Shown here piece by piece: positions 35,699 through 43,868 of a stretch of DNA of 64,000 nt; positions within the stretch are counted from its first letter, which is position 1, and the number at the start of each line of letters is the position of its first letter. The translations under genes were made by a program, and so were the position numbers. The stretch comes from UBA1413 sp964552955. GTDB taxonomy: Bacteria > Bacteroidota > Bacteroidia > Bacteroidales > Prolixibacteraceae. The stretch is taken from the NCBI GenBank assembly GCA_964552955.1, contig CAZKIU010000004.1, forward strand, positions 56,504 through 120,503, read 5' to 3'. Below the pieces are notes generated by a model. It worked only from the letters and a program-made list of their open reading frames with translations, had not been told where the DNA came from and ran no database searches.

Positions 35699-36772
35699 TC
35701 AGCCTTCGGGAGGCGTCTGACCGGGAGGGGAGTCGAGCAGGTCGTATTTCTGCTTCCGCTTTTTCCACCGGTCACGGGCATATTCCTGCATGTCGGCGAC
35801 TTTATCCTTTTCATCGACAATTTCGAAGCCCAGGAGCGTTTCTACGATATCCTCCATGGTGACAATCCCGTCGATACCCCCATATTCATCGACCACTATT
35901 GCGATTTGTTCCTTCTTGCTGAGCAGGGTCTCCCATACATTGAAGAGGGGTTTGGACTTATAAAAGACGACGATATCGCGCCGGAGGTCTTTCAGTTTCA
36001 GGTTAACCTGGTCTTCAGCCAGCTTCTCAAAGACCTGCTCCCGGAAGACATATCCGGTGATATTTTCAAAATAGCCGGAATAGACCGGAATTCTGGAGTA
36101 GTAAAGAAATTGTTTTTTCTGGAGGAACTCCTCCAGGCCCATGTTTTCATCGGCAGCGGTCACCACGACCCTGGGGGTCATGATCTCAGAAACGCCGACC
36201 GATTTAAGACGCATCAGGTTCTGGATGATCTTCTGTTCCTTCTCCTCGAAGACGCCTTCTGTGCGTCCGATGGAAGCCATCACGGAAAGCTCCTCCCGAC
36301 TGATGGTCTGCTCGTTTTCATGGCTGGAAAACATCCTGGTGATAAGACCCGACAGCAGAACAAAGGGGTAGGTGATGAACATCATTACCCTGATGATTTG
36401 ACCCGCCGGAATCGACAGTTGTTTGGAGTAACGGGTGCCAATTGATTTAGGCAGAATCTCTGAGAAGACCAGGATCAACAGGGTAAGGATGACGGAAACA
36501 ATGCCGAAGATGGCTTCTCCCCATACTTTAGTAGCCTGGGCACCGACTCCAGCCGCCCCGATGGTATGGGCGATGGTATTTAGGGTAAGGATGGCTGTGA
36601 TCGGCCGGTCGATATTTTGCTTGAACCGGACCATCAGATGGGCTGCCTTAATCCCCTCTTCGGCTTTCATTGTAAGATAAGTGGTCGAAGATGAGAGCAA
36701 TACCGCTTCCATCACCGAACAGAGAAAGGAAATCAGAAGGGCAATGGCGAGATAACCAAAAAGGAGTATCAT
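35699..36772 (-). CDS. CNNM/CorC-family (DUF21) protein with CBS pair
   Basis: A 357-residue membrane protein of the hemolysin-like CNNM/CorC group, linked to Mg2+ or Na+ transport. A DUF21 domain with about four helices holds SFLCSVMEAVLLSSS and LVFSEILPKSIGTRYS. Two CBS domains follow (VSEIMTPRVVVTAAD and DEYGGIDGIVTMEDIVETLLG). There is no clear C-terminal CorC-HlyC domain; the tail is short, basic and Pro-rich. It follows the Ca/Na antiporter gene on the same strand with 44 bases between and may be co-transcribed. Confidence 0.92.
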   Translation of the reverse strand: MILLFGYLAIALLISFLCSVMEAVLLSSSTTYLTMKAEEGIKAAHLMVRFKQNIDRPITAILTLNTIAHTIGAAGVGAQATKVWGEAIFGIVSVILTLLILVFSEILPKSIGTRYSKQLSIPAGQIIRVMMFITYPFVLLSGLITRMFSSHENEQTISREELSVMASIGRTEGVFEEKEQKIIQNLMRLKSVGVSEIMTPRVVVTAADENMGLEEFLQKKQFLYYSRIPVYSGYFENITGYVFREQVFEKLAEDQVNLKLKDLRRDIVVFYKSKPLFNVWETLLSKKEQIAIVVDEYGGIDGIVTMEDIVETLLGFEIVDEKDKVADMQEYARDRWKKRKQKYDLLDSPPGQTPPEG

Positions 36773-36816
36773 ATAAATTGTATAAACATATTACAATGGG
36801 GAGAGAAGCGTTCAGG

Positions 36817-37770
36817 TCAGGCTATCACCAGGTAAGTAACATAAGCGATATAAAGCAGGAGCAAGGTTACCCCTTCCCGTTTTTCAATACTGCGGCCTTT
36901 CCCGGTAAAGATGAAGATGAAGACCAGGAAACTCAACAACAGGTTCATGCCCATGTCAAGGATGGCATTGACGGGAACGGTCACCGGGAAGATAATGGCA
37001 CTGGCCCCCAGGATGAGAAAAATGTTGAATATGTTGGAACCGACGATGTTACCCACGGCGATGTCGGTATTCTTTTTCCGGGCAGCCACAACAGAGGTGG
37101 CCAGTTCAGGTAGGGAAGTACCAGCCGAAACGATGGTCAGGGCGATGATCCTTTCAGGGATTCCCAGGGTGGAAGCCACCTGTACTGCCCCGTAAACGAT
37201 CATTCTGCCTCCGGTTACCAGCAGGGCCAACCCGGCCAGCAGCAACAGGGTGGCCTTCCAGGGCGCCACATCCCTTACCGCCGTCTCTTCGGTAAAATCC
37301 CCCTTGATCATCAGCATGTAATTGTAAGCAAGGAAGATAAGGAAGAAGAGCAACAGGAGAATTCCATCGGAGCGGGTCAACACGGAGGCTCCTGCCTTGT
37401 CGATGAGCTGGTCGCTGGCCAGGATGAAGACGACCGCTCCGGCCAGAAAGGCCAGGGGGACCTCAATCCATGTCGTGGACTTTTTCACGGCCAATGGATA
37501 GATGATGGCAGAGATAGCCAGAATGATCCCTACATTGAAAATATTGCTGCCGATAATATTGCCCAGCACAATATCGGGATTCTTCCCGATAGAGGCAAAG
37601 ATATTCACCACCAGTTCAGGGGCAGAAGTGCCAAAGGCTACGATGGTCAGACCAATAACGATATTGGGGATATTGAATCGTTTTGCAAGGGCTGATGCGT
37701 TGTCAACCAACAGGTTAGCCCCAAAGATCAGCGGAAGGAAACCCGCCATGAGCAAAAGAAGATACCACAT
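36817..37770 (-). CDS. Sodium/calcium exchanger family protein
   Basis: A 317-residue inner-membrane antiporter made of two inverted repeats of five helices. The alpha-1 repeat contains TIVAFGTSAPELVVN and GNIIGSNIFNVGII; the alpha-2 repeat contains TIVSAGTSLPELATS and GNIVGSNIFNIFLI. These carry the ion-binding Glu, Ser, Thr and Asn residues. It would expel Ca2+ using the Na+ gradient. It is the first gene of a pair with the CNNM protein and is divergent from the cation diffusion facilitator, so three ion transporters lie together. Confidence 0.95.
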   Translation of the reverse strand: MWYLLLLMAGFLPLIFGANLLVDNASALAKRFNIPNIVIGLTIVAFGTSAPELVVNIFASIGKNPDIVLGNIIGSNIFNVGIILAISAIIYPLAVKKSTTWIEVPLAFLAGAVVFILASDQLIDKAGASVLTRSDGILLLLFFLIFLAYNYMLMIKGDFTEETAVRDVAPWKATLLLLAGLALLVTGGRMIVYGAVQVASTLGIPERIIALTIVSAGTSLPELATSVVAARKKNTDIAVGNIVGSNIFNIFLILGASAIIFPVTVPVNAILDMGMNLLLSFLVFIFIFTGKGRSIEKREGVTLLLLYIAYVTYLVIA

Positions 37771-37864
37771 ATCAGGATAAGGTTTTATGGTGCAAATATC
37801 GGAAAACCAGCTTAAGAATGAAAGATTTGAAGCAAAAACAGATGTAGGAAAGGTATAAAATGGT

Positions 37865-37872
37865 TAATTTTG
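37865..37872 (+). promoter_or_regulatory. -7 promoter element, TAATTTTG
   Basis: Exact TAnnTTTG match ending 25 bases before the ATG at 37898. Confidence 0.6.
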
Positions 37873-37897
37873 CCTTCCTTTTTAAGAAACTGCCGGA

Positions 37898-38815
37898 ATG
37901 AATGCCAGTAACAGCATGGATGAGGAGCTGCGGGCCAGGAGTGCCAACCGGGTGACCTGGCTGGGATTTGGGGTGAATGTAGTGCTGACCCTTTTCAAGT
38001 TGGCGGCAGGGATTGTAGGGCGCAGCGGGGCTATGATTGCCGATGCCATTCACTCTCTTTCCGACTTTATCACCGATGTGGTAGTCCTGGCCAGCTTCCG
38101 TGTGGTGCGTAAACCTGCGGATGCTGACCATGACTATGGTCACGGCAAATTTGAAACCCTGGCCTCGGTATTTATTGGGTTTGCCCTGGCCATCGTAGGG
38201 CTGGGGATTCTTTACACGGGTGCCGGAAAGATCTACTCCTCGGTGGTTCTTCACCACCCGCTTGAAGCCCCCGGCTGGATCGCCCTGGTGGCGGCTGTGG
38301 TTTCCATCGTCACCAAAGAGTGGATTTACCGCTACACCGTCGTCATTGCCCGGGCCATTCAGAGCCAGGCCGTTATGGCCAATGCCTGGCACCACCGTTC
38401 CGATGCTTTTTCCTCTGTCGGCACCCTTCTGGGGATCGGTGGGGCCATCCTTCTGGGAGAGCAGTGGAGGATCCTGGATCCGCTGGCGGCCGTGGTAGTC
38501 AGTATCTTCATTATCATGGTTGCCTGGAAGATCTTCCGGGGGGGAATCAACGAGCTTCTGGAGGAATCCCTGGATGAGCCGACAAAAACTAACATCCTGA
38601 CCATCGTTGGAGCCGTGGAAGGGGTCATTGAACCGCATGACCTGCGCACCCGCCGCAATGGCAGCCGGATTGTGGTGGACATCCACGTGCGGGTCAAGAA
38701 TGAGACCTCCATCGTGGAAGCCCACAATATCAACAATATCATTGAATTCAGGCTGCGGGAGCAGTTCGGGCAGAATACCATGATCAACATTCACACGGAG
38801 CCTGAACATGAATAA
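37898..38815 (+). CDS. Cation diffusion facilitator transporter
   Basis: A 305-residue CDF protein. Six transmembrane helices carry the metal site residues HSLSDFITD in helix 2 and NAWHHRSDAFSS in helix 5, with the HDYGHGKFE loop between. The cytoplasmic C-terminal domain (about residues 215-300) is the small metal-sensing dimerisation fold with DIHVRVK. Likely exports Zn2+, Fe2+ or Mn2+ in exchange for protons; the metal-site pattern HxxxD/HxxxD is usual for Zn exporters. Own promoter. Confidence 0.94.
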   Translation: MNASNSMDEELRARSANRVTWLGFGVNVVLTLFKLAAGIVGRSGAMIADAIHSLSDFITDVVVLASFRVVRKPADADHDYGHGKFETLASVFIGFALAIVGLGILYTGAGKIYSSVVLHHPLEAPGWIALVAAVVSIVTKEWIYRYTVVIARAIQSQAVMANAWHHRSDAFSSVGTLLGIGGAILLGEQWRILDPLAAVVVSIFIIMVAWKIFRGGINELLEESLDEPTKTNILTIVGAVEGVIEPHDLRTRRNGSRIVVDIHVRVKNETSIVEAHNINNIIEFRLREQFGQNTMINIHTEPEHE

Positions 38816-38911
38816 AAGAGCCCTGTCGTCAGAAAATTAACTCTTTGTTATTTTGTGACGATGAAACAGCGCTGGTGAACCGGCATTTTAGATTCCGACC
38901 CGGTTAAAAGT

Positions 38912-38919
38912 TATTTTCG
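38912..38919 (+). promoter_or_regulatory. Near-consensus -7 element, TATTTTCG
   Basis: One mismatch from TAnnTTTG, 35 bases upstream of the CoA-transferase ATG at 38955. Confidence 0.4.
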
Positions 38920-38954
38920 CACCATTTGCAAAAAACCAAAATTACAGTCACGAT

Positions 38955-40265
38955 ATGAAGCAAGTTAAATTTGTGACCGCTGAGGAAGCGGTAAAGGTAG
39001 TTAAATCGGGTGACCGCGTCCATATGAGCAGTGTGGCTGTCACCCCCCATCTATTAATCCATGCTTTGGTAGACCGGGGCAGGAAGGGAGAGTTGCGTCA
39101 TGTGAAGATCCAGCATATCCATACGGAAGGGGCTGCTCCCTATGCCGCCCCGGAGTTTGAAGGGATCTTCCAGTTGGAGTCCTTTTTTGTGGGTTCCAAT
39201 GTGCGGAAGCAGACCCAGGCAGGATATGCCGACTATATCCCGGTGTTTTTGCATGAGACCCAGCGGCTGATCAGGGAAGGCTATCTGAAGGTCAACGTGG
39301 CCTTTATCCAGGTGAGTCCCCCCGACAAACACGGTTTTGTCTCCCTGGGAACATCGGTGGATGCCACACTGGCCGCCGTTGAGACCGCCGATACCGTAAT
39401 TGCCATTGTCAATAAAAATGTGCCCCGGGCTTTCGGTGATGCCATGATTACCCTCGATGATATCGATATTTTTGTGGAAGACCACTCTCCGTTGTATGCC
39501 CCGCCCATGCCTCCCATCAGCGAGGTGGAATATCAGATCGGTCATCATGTGGCGGAACTGGTGGAAGACGGTGCTACCCTGCAAATGGGCATCGGCGCCA
39601 TTCCCAATGCCGTGCTCTCCATGCTGGGCAACCACAAAAACCTCGGCGTTCATAGTGAGATGTTTTCCGACGGAATCCTTCCCCTGGTAGAATCAGGCGT
39701 GGTGAACGGGAAAAATAAGGCCATCGACAAAGGCAAAATGGTGGCTACCTTCCTGATGGGGTCTACTAAAGTGTATGAATTCATCGATGACAATCCCATG
39801 GTCGCTATGATGGATGTGGGCTACACCAACCGGGTCCATATCATTGCCCAGAATCCCAAGGTCACTGCCATCAATTCGGCCCTCCAGGTGGACATCACCG
39901 GACAGGTATGTGCCGATTCACTGGGGACCAAATTCTTCTCTGGAGTAGGTGGGCAGATCGACTTCCTCCGGGGAGCCAGCTTGAGCCAGGGCGGCAAACC
40001 CATTATTGCCATGCCTTCGATGACCGATAAGGGGGTCAGTAAAATTGCCCCCATTCTGACGCCGGGAGCCGGTGTGGTGAGCACACGGGCCAACATCCAC
40101 TGGCTGGTTACTGAATTCGGCGCCGTCAACCTCTACGGGCGGACCCTCCAGGACCGCGCTAAACTGATCATCTCCATCGCCCACCCCAGCGTTCGCGAAG
40201 ACCTCGAAAAGTCCGCCTTCGAACGGTTCGGACCCCACTTCCACTATGTGGGGAACGGGCAGTAA
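38955..40265 (+). CDS. Acetyl-CoA hydrolase/CoA-transferase family protein
   Basis: A 436-residue family I CoA-transferase (4-hydroxybutyrate/succinate/acetate type). The N-terminal domain contains VKSGDRVHMSS; the C-terminal domain contains MGIGAIPNAVLSML and the catalytic Glu235 in GVHSEMFSDGIL, with the oxyanion region SLGTKFFSGVGGQIDFLRGA. The enzyme moves CoA between short acyl groups. Position 225 bases upstream of the methylmalonyl-CoA epimerase and decarboxylase genes suggests a propionyl-CoA:succinate or propionyl-CoA:acetate transferase, but butyrate-type activity is not excluded. A terminator separates it from those genes. Confidence 0.92.
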   Translation: MKQVKFVTAEEAVKVVKSGDRVHMSSVAVTPHLLIHALVDRGRKGELRHVKIQHIHTEGAAPYAAPEFEGIFQLESFFVGSNVRKQTQAGYADYIPVFLHETQRLIREGYLKVNVAFIQVSPPDKHGFVSLGTSVDATLAAVETADTVIAIVNKNVPRAFGDAMITLDDIDIFVEDHSPLYAPPMPPISEVEYQIGHHVAELVEDGATLQMGIGAIPNAVLSMLGNHKNLGVHSEMFSDGILPLVESGVVNGKNKAIDKGKMVATFLMGSTKVYEFIDDNPMVAMMDVGYTNRVHIIAQNPKVTAINSALQVDITGQVCADSLGTKFFSGVGGQIDFLRGASLSQGGKPIIAMPSMTDKGVSKIAPILTPGAGVVSTRANIHWLVTEFGAVNLYGRTLQDRAKLIISIAHPSVREDLEKSAFERFGPHFHYVGNGQ

Positions 40266-40272
40266 AATACCG

Positions 40273-40305
40273 AAATAAGGCAGGAACAGGTTTCCTGCCT
40301 TATTT
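40273..40305 (+). terminator. Intrinsic terminator after the CoA-transferase gene
   Basis: A perfect 14-base stem (AAATAAGGCAGGAA / TTCCTGCCTTATTT) with a five-base loop, followed by ATTTAG. The hairpin starts eight bases after the stop codon. Confidence 0.8.
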
Positions 40306-40423
40306 ATTTAGTCCAGTTTTAAAGAATAAAACTATCCCGGATGACTTAATATAGGGTTGAAGAACAATTCATTAAATTCCGGATATCCTAATTAAAATCA
40401 GGTGCCGGTTCATTTCTTTCCAT

Positions 40424-40431
40424 TACTTTTG
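40424..40431 (+). promoter_or_regulatory. -7 promoter of the methylmalonyl-CoA decarboxylase operon, TACTTTTG
   Basis: Exact TAnnTTTG match, 58 bases upstream of the epimerase ATG at 40490. It follows the terminator of the preceding gene, so the five-gene cluster has its own promoter. Confidence 0.6.
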
Positions 40432-40489
40432 TCATTCGAAAAATCAACTTAACAATTCTGAAAAACCATTAATTTATAACTTAAGAATT

Positions 40490-40891
40490 ATGAATATTAC
40501 TCATATTGAGCACATTGGAATTGCCGTAGAGAACCTGGAGGAGGCGATTGCCTTTTATGAGAAGGTTTACGGACTGAAATGTTATGCCGTAGAAGAGGTC
40601 ACTGACCAGAAGGTAAAGACCGCTTTTTTTAAGGTAGGACAGACCAAGATTGAACTTTTGGAGTCGACCGATCCTGAGGGGCCGATCGGCAAATTCATTG
40701 CCAACAAGGGGCAGGGGATCCATCACATGGCATTTGCCGTGGATAATGTAGGGGAAGCTTTGGAGAACGCCGAGGACAATGGCGTCAGGCTGATTGACAA
40801 GGGGCCCCGCAAGGGAGCCGAGGGGTTGAGCATCGGGTTCCTTCATCCGAAGTCTACTTTTGGAGTGTTAACGGAGTTTTGCGCCGAATAA
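40490..40891 (+). CDS. mce: Methylmalonyl-CoA epimerase
   Basis: A 133-residue vicinal-oxygen-chelate protein that interconverts (R)- and (S)-methylmalonyl-CoA. Two beta-alpha-beta-beta-beta modules are seen: IEHIGIAVENLEEAIAFYEKV and GIHHMAFAVDNVGEALENA, with metal ligands His (HIGIAV), Gln/Glu, His (IHHMAF) and Glu (LTEFCAE at the end). Length is standard. It is the first gene of the propionate operon, 35 bases before mmdA. Confidence 0.96.
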   Translation: MNITHIEHIGIAVENLEEAIAFYEKVYGLKCYAVEEVTDQKVKTAFFKVGQTKIELLESTDPEGPIGKFIANKGQGIHHMAFAVDNVGEALENAEDNGVRLIDKGPRKGAEGLSIGFLHPKSTFGVLTEFCAE

Positions 40892-40926
40892 GCCTGGGGA
40901 GCGATAAGTTTTAAAACATCATATTT

Positions 40927-42486
40927 ATGAATAATCAGGATAAAGTAAAGCAGTTGATCGATCTGCGTGTGGAGGCCAAGTTAGGCGGAGGGCAGAAAAG
41001 GATCGACACACAGCACGAAAAGGGCAAGATGACGGCCCGTGAACGTATCGAAATGCTGTTGGATGAGGGCAGTTTTGAAGAGTTCGATATGTTTGTTTCG
41101 CACCGGTGCACCAACTTCGGGATGGAGAAGACCAAATTCCTGGGAGATGGGGTGGTAACTGGATACGGAACCATTGATGGCCGTCTGGTCTATGTCTTCA
41201 GTCAGGACTTCACGGTTTTCGGGGGTTCCCTGTCAGAAACCTTTGCTTCCAAGATCTGCAAGGTGATGGATGCGGCTATGAAGATGGGGGCTCCGGTGAT
41301 CGGGATCAACGATTCGGGGGGTGCCCGTATTCAGGAAGGGGTGACCTCTCTGGCCGGGTATGCCGAGATTTTCCAGCGTAATATCATGGCTTCGGGTGTT
41401 GTGCCGCAGATCTCTGCCATCTTCGGCCCCTGTGCCGGTGGAGCGGTCTATAGTCCGGCCCTGACCGATTTCATCGTCATGAGCAAGGGCTCTTCCTACA
41501 TGTTTGTGACAGGTCCGAAGGTGGTCAAGACCGTGACGGGTGAGGTGGTCACCGACGAGCAGCTGGGTGGCGCTATGGTGCATGCCTCCAAGTCGGGGGT
41601 GACCCATTTTGTGGCCGACGATGAGCAGGAAGGGATCGCCCTGATCCGCAAGCTCCTTTCCTACCTTCCCCAGAACAACCTGGAGGAGGCTCCCCTGGCC
41701 ATTTGCGACGATCCCATCGATCGCCTTGAAGATACCCTGAACGATATCATCCCTGACAATCCCAACAAACCCTACGATGTGAAGGATGTGATCCATGCCA
41801 TCGTCGACTACGGGGAATTCATGGAAGTGCACCGCTATTATGCTCCGAATATCGTCATTGGCTTTGCCCGTTTCAACGGGATTTCGGTGGGTATCGTGGC
41901 CAACCAGCCGGCTTATCTGGCGGGGGTGCTCGATATCAACGCTTCGCGCAAGGCGGCCCGGTTTGTCCGTTTCTGTGATTCCTTTAACATTCCGATCATC
42001 ACCCTGGAGGATGTTCCCGGCTTCCTGCCCGGTACCGCCCAGGAGTATGGTGGCATCATCACCCACGGCGCCAAATTGCTCTTCGCCTATGGGGAGGCCA
42101 CGGTGCCGAAAATCACGGTGATCCTGCGCAAGGCTTATGGCGGCGCTTACTGCGTGATGAGTTCCAAGCACCTGCGTGGCGACATCAACTATGCCTGGCC
42201 GACGGCCGAGATTGCCGTGATGGGGCCCAAGGGCGCCATTGAAGTGCTGATGAGCAAGGATATCAAGAAGATCGAGGATCCGGCAGAACAAGCCGCCTTT
42301 GTCGCCAATGCCGAGGAAGAGTACAAAAATGAGTTTGCCAATCCTTACAATGCTGCCAGGTATGGCTATATCGACGACGTGATCGAGCCCCGGAACACCC
42401 GTTTCAGGATCATCCGCGCGTTGCAGGCCCTGGCCACCAAAAAGGATGTCAATCCGCCGAAGAAACACGGCAATTTACCCTTGTAA
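40927..42486 (+). CDS. mmdA: Methylmalonyl-CoA decarboxylase alpha / carboxyltransferase subunit
   Basis: A 519-residue biotin-dependent carboxyltransferase. The N-terminal half holds INDSGGARIQEGVTSLAGYAEIF and GPCAGGAVYSPALTDF, the C-terminal half DVPGFLPGTAQEYGGIITHGAKLLFAY and KAYGGAYCVMSSKHL, the two crotonase-like oxyanion regions. It transfers CO2 from methylmalonyl-CoA to the biotin carrier. The same fold is used by propionyl-CoA carboxylase beta, but the OadG-, BCCP- and OadB-type genes that follow identify a membrane-bound decarboxylase. Confidence 0.96.
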   Translation: MNNQDKVKQLIDLRVEAKLGGGQKRIDTQHEKGKMTARERIEMLLDEGSFEEFDMFVSHRCTNFGMEKTKFLGDGVVTGYGTIDGRLVYVFSQDFTVFGGSLSETFASKICKVMDAAMKMGAPVIGINDSGGARIQEGVTSLAGYAEIFQRNIMASGVVPQISAIFGPCAGGAVYSPALTDFIVMSKGSSYMFVTGPKVVKTVTGEVVTDEQLGGAMVHASKSGVTHFVADDEQEGIALIRKLLSYLPQNNLEEAPLAICDDPIDRLEDTLNDIIPDNPNKPYDVKDVIHAIVDYGEFMEVHRYYAPNIVIGFARFNGISVGIVANQPAYLAGVLDINASRKAARFVRFCDSFNIPIITLEDVPGFLPGTAQEYGGIITHGAKLLFAYGEATVPKITVILRKAYGGAYCVMSSKHLRGDINYAWPTAEIAVMGPKGAIEVLMSKDIKKIEDPAEQAAFVANAEEEYKNEFANPYNAARYGYIDDVIEPRNTRFRIIRALQALATKKDVNPPKKHGNLPL

Positions 42487-42494
42487 AACCGGTT

Positions 42495-43415
42495 ATGATG
42501 AGGTGTAAAAAGTTATTAACCTTTATCGGAGCGGTACTGCTGGTCCTTTCAGCCTCCCTGGCGGGGCAGGCACAGAGTTCTACCGACCTCCGGATCAACG
42601 AAATTCTGGTCTACAACGATTCGAATTATGTTGACGATTTCGGGAAGCACAGCCCATGGATAGAGATCTTCAATTCGGCGTACAACTCAGTCGACGTTGG
42701 AGGTCTTTATCTGACCGATGACCTGTCCAATCCCACGAAATACCCTATTGCCAAGGGGCAGCAGAGTCTTACCAGGATACCCAAGCGGAGTTATATCGTT
42801 TTCTGGGCGGACAACAAGCCCACCCACGGGATCCTTCACCTGAACTTCACCCTGGAACCCGGGAAGACCATTGCCCTCTTTGACGCTAACGGCCGCACCC
42901 TGATCGACTCTCTGACCATACCTAACCAAGTGTCAAGGGATGTTTCCTACGGACGTGCTGAGGATGGAGGTCCCGACTGGAAAAACCTGCCCAAGACGAC
43001 CCCTAACAGCAACAACAATACGGAGCCGGTGATTTCCTCGGGCGATGAATTTGCCAAATTTGACCCTTCGGGAGGGGGGATGGCCATGATTGCCATGGGG
43101 GTGGTATTCTCTGGTTTGGCTGCCCTCTACTTCTTTTTCAAGATGACCAGTAGGGTGCTGGCCATCGATGTGAAGAAGCAACTGACAGCCCGTTCTCTGA
43201 CCAAGGCGAAGGCAGGCAGGGCCGAAACGGCCGATGCCGGAAAGGAAGGCCTGGAAATTACCGGTGAGATCAACGCGGCCCTGGCCATGACCCTTTACCT
43301 GTACTCCAGTGAGTTGCACGATGCAGAGAACACTGTCCTGACCATCAACAAAGTCTCCCGGACCTATTCGCCGTGGAGCTCCAAAATTTACGGATTAAGA
43401 AAATTACCAAAATAA
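42495..43415 (+). CDS. Decarboxylase gamma-type subunit fused to a secreted lamin-tail-like domain
   Basis: A 306-residue protein of mixed architecture. A signal peptide (residues 1-27, ending AGQAQS) is followed by about 130 residues like a lamin-tail domain: LRINEILVYND, WIEIFNSAYNSVDVGGLYLTDD and LEPGKTIALFDANG. A low-complexity stretch (TTPNSNNNTEP) leads to a transmembrane helix (MAMIAMGVVFSGLAALYFFF, about residues 197-216) and a cytoplasmic tail with a position typical of OadG. So the periplasmic side of the gamma subunit is enlarged. It lies eight bases after mmdA and six before the biotin carrier, the place of oadG. Its role is probably assembly and anchoring of the pump. Confidence 0.82.
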   Translation: MMRCKKLLTFIGAVLLVLSASLAGQAQSSTDLRINEILVYNDSNYVDDFGKHSPWIEIFNSAYNSVDVGGLYLTDDLSNPTKYPIAKGQQSLTRIPKRSYIVFWADNKPTHGILHLNFTLEPGKTIALFDANGRTLIDSLTIPNQVSRDVSYGRAEDGGPDWKNLPKTTPNSNNNTEPVISSGDEFAKFDPSGGGMAMIAMGVVFSGLAALYFFFKMTSRVLAIDVKKQLTARSLTKAKAGRAETADAGKEGLEITGEINAALAMTLYLYSSELHDAENTVLTINKVSRTYSPWSSKIYGLRKLPK

Positions 43416-43421
43416 CGATCA

Positions 43422-43865
43422 ATGAAGCGGTTCAAATTTACAATAAACGGCAACCAGTATGAGACGGAAGTGCTCAGCATCGAGGAAAATGTTGCCGAAA
43501 TCGAGGTGAATGGCACCAAATATTACGTGGAGGTCAACAGGGATATCAAGCCGACTAAAACGCCCAAGCTGGTGCGTTCGGTAGCGGTTCCCTCGACCGA
43601 TGCCGTACCTTCACAGGCCAAGACCAGTCGTCCTGATGCCCCCAAGGGCGCAGGGAGCATCAAGTCCCCCCTGCCGGGCGTGATCCTGGAAGTATTGGTC
43701 AGGGAGGGTGATACGATTAAGCTGGGCCAGAAACTGCTGGTCCTGGAAGCCATGAAAATGGAAAATAACATTGAAGCCGACAAACCCGGAAAAGTGACCT
43801 CCATCCTTAAACACAAAGGAGATTCGGTCATGGAAGGGGATGTTCTTATTGTCATAGGAGAGTAA
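43422..43865 (+). CDS. mmdC: Biotin carboxyl carrier subunit of the decarboxylase
   Basis: A 147-residue biotinyl carrier. Residues 1-50 are a small beta-domain, residues 50-78 a Pro/Ala/Ser linker (AVPSTDAVPSQAKTSRPDAP), and residues 80-147 the biotinyl fold with the acceptor Lys112 in LEAMKMENNIEA. Carboxybiotin shuttles between the MmdA subunit and the membrane beta subunit. Three bases separate it from the beta-subunit gene. Confidence 0.94.
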   Translation: MKRFKFTINGNQYETEVLSIEENVAEIEVNGTKYYVEVNRDIKPTKTPKLVRSVAVPSTDAVPSQAKTSRPDAPKGAGSIKSPLPGVILEVLVREGDTIKLGQKLLVLEAMKMENNIEADKPGKVTSILKHKGDSVMEGDVLIVIGE

Positions 43866-43868
43866 ATT

